From positions 17,856,001-17,920,000 of the forward strand of contig OX419760.1 of assembly GCA_948567375.1 (NCBI GenBank): a stretch of 64,000 nt of DNA. The letters run 5' to 3'. This DNA is from Lunularia cruciata. Taxonomy: Eukaryota > Streptophyta > Marchantiopsida > Lunulariales > Lunulariaceae. Within the stretch, counting starts at the first letter, position 1, and the number at the start of each line of letters is the position of its first letter. The position numbers were made by a program, and so were the translations under genes. Shown piece after piece: positions 55,497-64,000 of the stretch. The notes under the pieces are model-generated. The model was not told where the DNA came from. It searched no databases and saw only the letters and a program-made list of their open reading frames with translations.

Positions 55497-57559
55497 TTAC
55501 CTTGCCGTGTGTCTCCAGTGTTAGATCTAGACTGCACAGTTGAGACTAAAAGCACTGTTACTCCACCTTCATATAATTTCACAAGTCCCTTTTCACAAAT
55601 AATGGTAAATCACCCGTCTCGATTGACATAGTTCTCTACTTGGTTCAGTTTTTTCCTATTAGCAATAGTGATATTCATGTCTTCAAACATTCAATACAAA
55701 TAAAACGAGAGTTCAGACATTTGATATGATAATGTCAACAGCACTAAAGTAAACTACCGAATAGCACTACCCTAAACTTTATCTCAAGAGCACTCCTGAT
55801 CAACTAAGAAATAGATCCGGAAATGAGCTAAAAACAAATGGTCCTTTCAGCACTTTGTTTACTCTCTATCAACGGTTCAATATATAGATCTACAGAGGTA
55901 AGATTTAATCCGAATCTTCCATAAACTATTTAGATATAATGTCTTTTCAAATATCTCAAGATTAACTTTGAAGTCTTTGAAACTAAGGATCAAAACATGA
56001 GAAGTTCTCATTCCTTAAGATTATAGCCGAAGTTCACCATAAAGCTCATGGACTAGCTCACCTAGGACTTCCTTGGTAGACTATCTGACCATGATGAATT
56101 TGGTAGTTTAATCCAACAATGGAGGGCACATTTAGTACCCAAGCTCCTTTGGCTTTGGGTCTTGGGTTAATATGTTCGCATCTCATAGTCACACTCAATC
56201 CTAATGAGCTAATCAGGTGAAGACGATATTCACAAGGACTAACCTACATCTATTTGGAATGTGTGGTTAGAGTAACAGAGGTGACCTTTAATGGTCTAGT
56301 TTTTCTTTTGAAAGAGTTGATAAGATTATATATATTCAATCTTCTTTTTAATATAGGTAAAACAGATGTGGGGGTTATTTATCTTCCGGTCACCGGATAT
56401 GCAAGGTAGAGATATCAAAGAAATGAAAGTTGCAACTTAGCTCATCCTAAATCCTCTATGCTACCACTAAACCAATGCTTAACAACCAATGTATAAACTA
56501 ACCAATTGGGAAAGGCTTCAATTCAATGTCTTTTCTATCTTAACCTTATATTTCTCGTACCATAATCGTTTGTACAATATTCTCTAGACTATTTCCTGAG
56601 GACAGATCTAGAAAATAGAGATCTAGTAATCATCTGGTCCTTATTTGGATATGAACTATGGCAGGAACCGCATCAGTTTTATCTCTGATTAGATTATCAC
56701 GAATATTGTACTATATGCATCATTTCACACTAATGTAAGAGGTATCGTAGCTCAATTTATATTATCTAAAATCAAAATCTTTATAATTTGTCATTCAGGT
56801 AGGACAAGTCTTCTACTGAATGAAAAATACGGAAACCGCAAAGTCTTCACCCGCCCAGTGTGTGATGCAAGAAAATATCGACTCTAATTGATCATAATCG
56901 AGGATGCTACTGCGAGGTACTTAACCACGTTCTTTGCTTCAGAATCTCCGTGTATGTCTTCGCCCACGTCAGGATCCATAGATAAACAGCGTGGGGGTCA
57001 TAAACTTGTTATTGCCGGTCAGACAACGGCACAGAAGCTGCAGCCAGTAGACAAATTGGGCGGGCATGAGCAATACTGCGTCCAGTTTCGTTTAGCGAAC
57101 AAGACCCGGCCTCTGGAGTTCGAATTGCCGAGGACTTGTAATAGATTCCAATGTGGAATACACTCACGGGATACTTTCCCGGCGAACTATTTAACCTCTT
57201 AGTGTCGAATTATGTTTGCCGACTAAAACATCCAATAGCCGAATTGCCGGTTAACTCCTCCTCCCCTAGTTCCCGGCTCACATCGGCCCGACGCTCTCAA
57301 CCAGCGGTGTGAAGCTCAGGTTATATACGGTTCACAACCAAAAGACCTGTCTGTTTATTTGACATAGTTTTCTCTCCATCGCTGTACTCAATTCCACCGC
57401 GACTGCACTTTCCTGAACTATATTCGTCCAGCTACAGCACTGTACAACCACAGTTTCGTCCATAACTCGTCTACAGCAGTCCAACCAACTACTGTAGTTC
57501 TACAGTGTAGGTTCCATTCAGCCGTCCCGACTGCGGATCATATTCTGAAGCAAATCAAG

Positions 57560-60373
57560 ATGATGGTTCACGCATTTTGTGATTGGACCTCCATAGAAGA
57601 ACCTTCCATCGCAGGGATGATATCTGTCTGTGCCCTGCTAAGTATCATCATTACGCTCTTCCTAAGATTCACTCATGAGCATCTCTACACGTATGGGGTC
57701 CAGCTATGGCCCCTGGTGCAGAAAATCCCTCAGGACATCAATAAGTGTGTTCGCTTCCTGTTTGATTTGCTTTTGGGTCGTTTTCAGTCGCAAAAAGCTG
57801 CTGCAAAACCCAGGCAAATCAGTGTCAATCCAGTGTTTAGCTGCGCTGATACACAGCGCATATTGCCGAACTTTGCCAGTTACCCAAAGGTTAGCTGACG
57901 ACAGCGGACTTAGAATACGTTTTGATATTGCTCCGTCTTGCTATTCAGTACTTGACATTGTGCTATGGCATATCCAAGGATGTGTGGGAGTAAAGGTGTT
58001 TATACAAGGTCTAATCTGTATTTGTCAATGGCAGAGTTACTACGAAAGTTTATACGAGGAGGTGGCGGGGTCGCTGTGCGATGGTGATATCTATATAGAC
58101 GGATACACTGCGCTCTCCCAGCCGAAAAAGACATCGCCTGAGATTGGATCCCTCGCATCAGTGAGCAACTTGAGCCCCGTAACACCTGTAAAGCGAGAAC
58201 ACGCATCCAAATTTTCCCTTCAGGAGGTCCATGTTGACGCTCAGCTGCAGGGGAGTCCCTCAACCTTTCAAGCACACGGCTGCAGACTTGCGAGCCCCTT
58301 TGTTCAAGCTTCCATTCAGAAGGTCAATGTTGACGCTCAGATCAACCTTCCAAATTCAACAGTTCCAGAGCACACCAGGAAACTTGCGGGCCCTTACGCG
58401 AGAAGTTCCCTTCAAGAGGTCCATGTTGACACCCAGGTACCTACCTACCGGATCAAGCTCATTCCCTCAAGACTCAGGGAGTTCAGTCTCATCTATTAAT
58501 AAGCCTGCAGTGTTCATTGCCCCTTATTGTTTACCAAACGAATGTTGTGACAGGATCTTGGCACAATTGGAAAGCCAGGAAAATGGGTGGAGATTAATCG
58601 GACGCTACCAGAGCGATTCCCACTTCCAAATAACGATTCCGCAAGTGCTTTTGACCACGCCAATGAGATCCTCACATCTCGACTGGTGGATCCATTTAAG
58701 CGACTCAGTAGCTATATCAAGAGGGGCGTGGATTTTCAGGCCCGAATATCTGAACATGTCGTCACTATCGAGAAATTCATATATGGTGTGATTTATCAGC
58801 GCAAACAAGAGTACAAGAATTCCAGATGTCTGGGAACAGCAGGTTACCTTAAGGTTGGTTGAAGCTCCATTTCATAAGTCAGATAATGTCACATCCGTGT
58901 AAGTTTGACCACATTTTGCTTTCTTTGAGTTTGATACGATCTTACCGATGTTGTTATGGAATGTGTCACGATGTCAAACCAGCCACAGGAGGATGACATC
59001 ATTTATCAATATCTGGCCCTTAATCGGTCTGGAGAGCATGCCCAGATGAGCGACCGGATGCTGAAGCAGCTAGTCCTCAACTTCGTCATCGCAGGCCGTG
59101 AGACAACGGCAGTTACAAAGTTCTGGCTGGTATACATTTTGACGGAGTACAGGGATACCGCTCACAGCCTATTGGAGGAGTTGTTATCAAGAGATGAGGA
59201 CCACAACACGGTTGCGATTTCGCAGATTCGAAACGAGGAATCCTCAGTGCTTTTAAAAGACGAGTCTCCTGAGCAGCTCCCGCACTCGCAAGCTATTACT
59301 AGTGAAACGGTCTGGTTGCATCCAGCAGTACTTCCAGTAAGAAGCGGAAAACTCACTGATCTCGCTTGTAATGGGTTGTTTTCTTTCTTCTCTTTTAATA
59401 ATGAAACTTTGCCGGCAATTTTATGGTTCTGAATGTTAGTGACTAGCAGGGCGTCAAAGGGATCACAAGCTACGATTCTTTACAAAGAATAGGAGGATTA
59501 AGACAGAAATCATACATTGAAGTCTGAGTTGGAATAGAATAATTTCCAGGTTTAGAGACCCAGAAACTTTCTCGCGAATATGCTATCTTCACACGAGTAC
59601 CTTCGGGTAAAGGATCGTAGTGTGTGATGCCTTTGGGGCCCTGCTAGTCACTGCCAGTCAGAACCGTAAAGGTGCTGTTCCAGCATGAGATGAGCTGCCA
59701 AACCTCGAGGGAATGATTTTGTACTTGATACATGTCAATTGAAAACTGAGAAATTAAACAAGACATGTGATAGGTATATGACAGTTTGAGTTCCTTGTCT
59801 CGCAGGCAGGAGGAAATTTTATCAATCTTGGGAAAGAATCTAAAACAGATTATCTGGAAAGGATAATCCCTACGGATTTCGATTCCAGTAAGATCGCAAC
59901 AGAGAAGTGGGTAAATGTCCAGGAAATCATCAGCGAAGCAGACTCCCAATTAGCTACTTTCCAGGTACTAGAGCGGAACAAACTGCACGAGTAATTGGTC
60001 TTTTCTTCATTGGTAATTGATACACTGTTTTCGTTACATCTGTCATGTCACACTGAGAATACACATGTGCTCACGGAGTGCATGTGAGCTATTCTCGAAT
60101 TTTTCCTTTATAACATTTTATACGGCATTGCTTTCGTCCTTGCAGTCCGGAAACCGCACCTGTGTCAGAAAGGACTCCATATTCATACAGAAGAAGCCGG
60201 TGACTGCTGCACTCGGCCGTGTACCTCCTTCCAAGAAAACGGTCTCAAACGGAAAGATTACGGGTTTGAGGAGGCCTTCGTTCCGTAGAAACACATTCAG
60301 TGGACATATGGTCTCAAAGTGGGGGTTGACACCTATGAACTCTCCATGGATGATGAGTTCCAAACATTGGTAG
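57560..60373 (+). pseudogene. Cytochrome P450-like gene, probably decayed (CYP86/CYP704-like)
   Basis: Exon 1 (57560-57889) has an N-terminal anchor and ends ADTQRILPNFASYPK at GTTAGC. Later exons include SASAFDHANEILTSRLVDPF (58640 region) and, from about 58984, YLALNRSGEHAQMSDRMLKQ followed by LVLNFVIAGRETT, the I-helix oxygen-binding motif. P450s of this clan are ER-bound monooxygenases, often fatty-acid hydroxylases. Decay signs: the K-helix ExxR reads ETVW in ITSETVWLHPAVLP, the heme loop reads SGNRTCVRKDS (Cys kept, following Gly lost), and the meander between them is not recognisable. Exon 2 (from 58035) carries a threefold repeat of 32 codons (SLQEVHVDAQ units, 58218-58442) not found in P450s. 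Confidence 0.75.
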
Positions 60374-61774
60374 ACTTGTTTTTACCATAAAATTTGGTAA
60401 AACTTTCCAGAATCTCATATGGTGTGTAGTAACTCATTGAAATTCGACAATCAGTGTGCTCAAAGTGTGAATAGATAAAATTATGAGAACATCATTCACT
60501 TATGTGATAGTTATCACAATCTAATGAGATTTTGGAACACTATTATTTACTACTAGTAAAGGTTCTTCCAAATTGAATTACAGTTCAAGGGAAATAAGGC
60601 ATCCGAACTCCGACTAGGTTGGAATTGATAAGCTGATCAGTCTCGAATTCGATATGCATCGTATTATTCTGGAGACATGTTCAAATAAATTGTGTTGTCA
60701 TGAGCATTCTAATGCCAGGTAATTTTGCCAAATGTCTCTGTAATTACTTCACTTGCAAATGAGGCGTTTCAGTCATAAATAACGCATCAGTCAACAAGTT
60801 TACGCTACTCCTTAGTGTATGTTCGAGAAAGGTCTTCCTATTGTGCATACACTCTGCCCAGCGCTTAAAACAAGTTTGCAGTGACAAATATCAAATCTTC
60901 GAGGCACACAAGGCATACTTACTCTAGCACTATAGGCTAAGAGTTGCTGGTATATAGCGAACGAACTTTAGGATTACGATCGAAATTAAGTTACATTACG
61001 ATTAAAAAAGTTGCACCAGAGTAAGTGAGACTCAGGTCTATTCTGTCTTGTCTGAGATAGAGCTTTGTGAGAAACAAACACTTACTAGTCTAAACATCAA
61101 GACACCATGACACAAACAGTGACTGACTGGGAACGAACGAGAAATCTAACCAGGGATGGACAACATCTCCAAGAGGTAGCTTGCCAGTAAGATTTTATTA
61201 CATGAGATTTTATTTATCGTATCTAACACAATAAAACGAAAGTACCGGATCTAGTACATCTAGGACACAGAGTAAATGTGTAATTTGTGTGAGTACTGCA
61301 AACCTGCTTCCCCTCAAGACCTTCTACGAGGAGATCATCATTGGAGATATTGATCTTGGAGAAATCATCGTCGACATTCTTAACTGCACATATACTGATA
61401 CGATGTTCCGTCCATACTCTCTCAAGTAGAGTATAACCCTGAAAAGAACACAAAACAGTAAAGTGGTCGCAGTATTAGAGTTCAACAACGTAATTTACTT
61501 CAGTTTTTGAAATTCATGACGGAGGCGCGTGGGATGTACAGCAGCTGTGCATCACACGAGGGGCGGGTTTCCGTTTGAGGAAGATTTCCAGCTCAAAAAC
61601 GAGCCGCGGTAGATGTCGAGGAGATCAATGTAGAGAGCCGATCTAGAGAGCCGACCAAGGACGAGGAAACTCCTCATTCACCGAGATTTTTGGTCTCCGA
61701 GGCAATCAGGCTGTTCTTGGTAGCTGTTGATTGGAAATCGATAGTTGGTGTGGGTGTTTATTTTATATGACATT

Positions 61775-62055
61775 TCTTTCTCTTGCAGCCCGGAGGATAC
61801 CACACCTGTACAGGAAAATACTCTGCATCAGATTCTATAGAAAGGGGATTCCGACCTCTCACCGTAGAATCTGATCTAGATGGATAGATGCGGAGTTCGC
61901 TTTTCGTAGCATCTGAACCCCTCTGATTTCCAGTATGGGGGCTGAGTCTTCACGTGAACTGCAAAACTCACTTGAGAGACTTCGAAGTGAATACATTTAA
62001 AGGAAATGATCCTAGAAGCCGAGTCCAAATTATCTTCGTTCCAGGTACAACTAGA
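61775..62055 (+). pseudogene. Fragments of extra P450-like gene copies
   Basis: 61775-61860 repeats the intron end and heme-loop exon of the P450-like gene: TTCTCTTGCAG then codons for PGGYHTCTGKYSAS, against SGNRTCVRKDS at 60146. 62010-62055 resembles the exon end at 59930-59980 (GAAGC, a short variable stretch, then TTCCAGGTAC). Their order is not that of one gene, so at least two partial copies exist. Confidence 0.6.
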
Positions 62056-62640
62056 GTGGAATTCCATGAGCAAATCAGCGTCCTTAGTTGATGACCTTTT
62101 GACGATACTCGTGGATTGTTGACCTGATTCAGAAGATATCCCCAGTCCCACGGTGGTACAAAGGAATTGCCTAATCATGGCTTCTGCTTGAATTCGTTCC
62201 CCGACTCTTCACACGCACAGATCGGGAAGTCTACGGGACTTAACATAGTTATATGGAACAACCACAACAAAACAGTAAAAGCATACCTCCATTGACAAAC
62301 ATAATAAAATCATAAATTCAAGACAACCATAAGTGAACACTGTCTATCATATCAGTTGTCTACTTCCATATAATCAAGTGGTGACACCAAGTCTTTGGTA
62401 AATTTGCCGTACTAGGACCCAAGATCGTCTAGGATTTCATCTAACGCCGAGTTACACAAGGCCTAGTATATAGGACTTGCTCATGTTACAACGCTCCGTC
62501 TCGTGGAGATTTTAGCTACAAAGTATATATGGAAAGGATTTCTGGTAACAATACTAATTATGGCTACAATACTTTGTTCGCTTCAACGTTAACTCTTTTG
62601 GATTTTAGTTACAACAAAAAATATAAATGGCATGTTTTGC

Positions 62641-62777
62641 AAAAGAATGCAATGTCATCCACAAGGTGCACTACAGAAAGAGAACAACAAAAATGATATT
62701 CATAAGGACAAAAGAGTGCAGTGTCACCAACAAGATGCGCTACAGAAAGAAAAAAACTACCAATGACACTCACATAG
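62641..62777. repeat. Tandem duplication, 69-bp unit
   Basis: Copies start at 62641 and 62710 and share AAAAGA(A/G)TGCA and CTACAGAAAGA. Confidence 0.85.
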
Positions 62778-63801
62778 TATAAATTATAAATAATCTCTAA
62801 AAGTGATGATCCAGTCTGATGCAAAGGGGCTACTTCATGCAAAGAATCATACTCCAAAGAACCATGTTCTACCCTTCCCCCAAAGTAGGCATCCCTATTA
62901 AGAGTTCTTTGCCTCCGTGGTCAGTCTTCACCTTTGCTTCTGTTGCATACTGTCAACACCTACAGGTCACTTAAGTCTCATCAAGCCATTGATTCAAGAG
63001 GATTTTGCCAAGGATTCCAACACACATAGCACAATACCAAGGATGAAAAAGACATGGCACTAAGCATCATTCATTGCAAAGATTCCTCAGCATACACAAA
63101 GAGAAGAACTGATATTGTAATCGGAATTAAACAAAGTGAGAAAGAAGGTTACTCTTTCACTTTATTTTCCTTTAGTCTCCTACTAAATAATTGATACTTT
63201 AAATGCCTAGAATAAATAGCCAAATCATTTGGGAGTTACAAAAGCTAAGAAAACTAACTAATGCTCAATTGTTAGTGGTTACAAAGGCTACTACCTCTCC
63301 TCTTGGTCTCCGAGCATATTTATATGGTTTTAGAAATGAAATGGCTATTATTGATTTAGAAAAAAACACTTATTTGTTTACAAAGTCTTTGCCCTTGTAC
63401 AATCCAAAAAGATTTTCTTCTTCTTTGTAATGCCTCTATTGATAGTATGTACTACCACTCTTTAGCCAGTTACCAAGCATAGGACTGTGTCCCAAAGAGG
63501 ATCCGGCCAAAAGTGATGTCACCAACTTAACTAGGTTTTCTAGTTTACCTTCTAATCTAGCATTGCTCAACAACAAAGTATCTTGTGCTTCTCCTACTCT
63601 TCTCCTAGTCTACTCTTGGTCACAATGGTCCCAAAGCTTAAACTAGTAATCCATCTACATCTTTATCCTTGATGCTCTTCTTCTTTAGCTCCTACAATTG
63701 CAACTTCAATTTGTGGGCTTTTGTCTGTGCCATGAACCCAATTGAACCATTCTTGATGAACTCTACCAAGTAGTACTTCATTTCCTTTGAGTCCTTGCCT
63801 A

Positions 63802-63996
63802 CTATATTTCCTCCTTCATCACTTTTTGTGCCTTTGCTAAGAAATTGAAGAACTTCCTTACTTCATGGGTGACCTCTTTGTGCAGCTGCGGTTGATCTAT
63901 CTCACGGTTTTCCTTATGTTTCTTCAATTTTGCTTCCAACTCATTGCACTTTTCTTCAAAGTGCTTCAGCAAGGCTTCCAAATCCTCAAGTTGCAC
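63802..63996 (-). CDS. Coiled-coil ORF at the window edge, probably retroelement-derived
   Basis: 64 codons: MQLEDLEALLKHFEEKCNEL and EAKLKKHKENREI, with leucine/charged heptads, then HEVRKFFNFLAKAQKVM. It resembles the coiled-coil ORFs at 47.9-48.8 kb and the remnant at 42.4-43.1 kb in composition. It may continue beyond the window. No function can be assigned. Confidence 0.35.
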   Translation of the reverse strand: MQLEDLEALLKHFEEKCNELEAKLKKHKENREIDQPQLHKEVTHEVRKFFNFLAKAQKVMKEEI

Positions 63997-64000
63997 TCTT

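Larger units (their letters stand above)
52725..57559. other. Repeat-derived, gene-free interval
   Basis: No gene could be supported. It contains the tandem duplication at 54423-54626 and the inverted repeat at 55046-55496, listed separately. Confidence 0.4.

Noticed and set aside
1-64000. CRISPR arrays, rRNA or tRNA genes
   Set aside because: None seen. The tRNA-like matches are short retroelement primer-binding sites.

Overview
The window looks like nuclear DNA of a land plant. Its genes have spliceosomal introns, two conserved plant genes are recognisable (an RBL19/TMEM115-type rhomboid-like protein and the gamete fusogen HAP2/GCS1), there is a short interstitial block of the plant telomere repeat TTTAGGG, and plant-style Copia and Ty3/Gypsy chromovirus elements are present. 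The divergent HAP2 sequence hints at an early-diverging lineage, but nothing here fixes the species.

Layout. 1-3.2 kb is AT-rich and gene-free. 3.3-4.3 kb carries an intronless rhomboid-like gene (+). 4.3-9.8 kb has only small tandem repeats. 10.9-28.8 kb is one large minus-strand gene, HAP2/GCS1: 17 exons whose phases all fit, giving a 2070-bp CDS (689 aa). Its introns hold several copies of one Copia family, namely a full-length copy with a solo LTR nested in it, a deletion derivative, and two more solo LTRs. A foldback repeat sits in the same large intron. Another solo LTR lies just downstream of the gene. Each of these six insertions still has a matching 5-bp target-site duplication. 34.1-36.7 kb carries a two-exon gene for a small protein of a type I cannot name. 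41-43.5 kb has telomere-like repeats, perfect short hairpins and a decayed retroelement. 43.5-44.6 kb is a LINE remnant, interrupted by a chromodomain Ty3/Gypsy element (44602-52719, duplication GGTCA). The LTRs of that element contain heat-shock-element-like arrays, and its interior has lost the RT palm and appears to hold about 3 kb of foreign sequence. 55 kb has a large inverted repeat. 57.5-62 kb has a decaying cytochrome P450 gene and fragments of extra copies. The right edge has a coiled-coil ORF on the minus strand.

The most notable results are: (1) the full HAP2 gene model, invisible to ORF scanning because its exons are short, with a probable GC-AG intron; (2) a Copia family whose primer-binding site matches the anticodon arm of initiator tRNA-Met and whose gag frame runs from inside the LTR through that site; (3) a Gypsy LTR with heat-shock-like promoter architecture.
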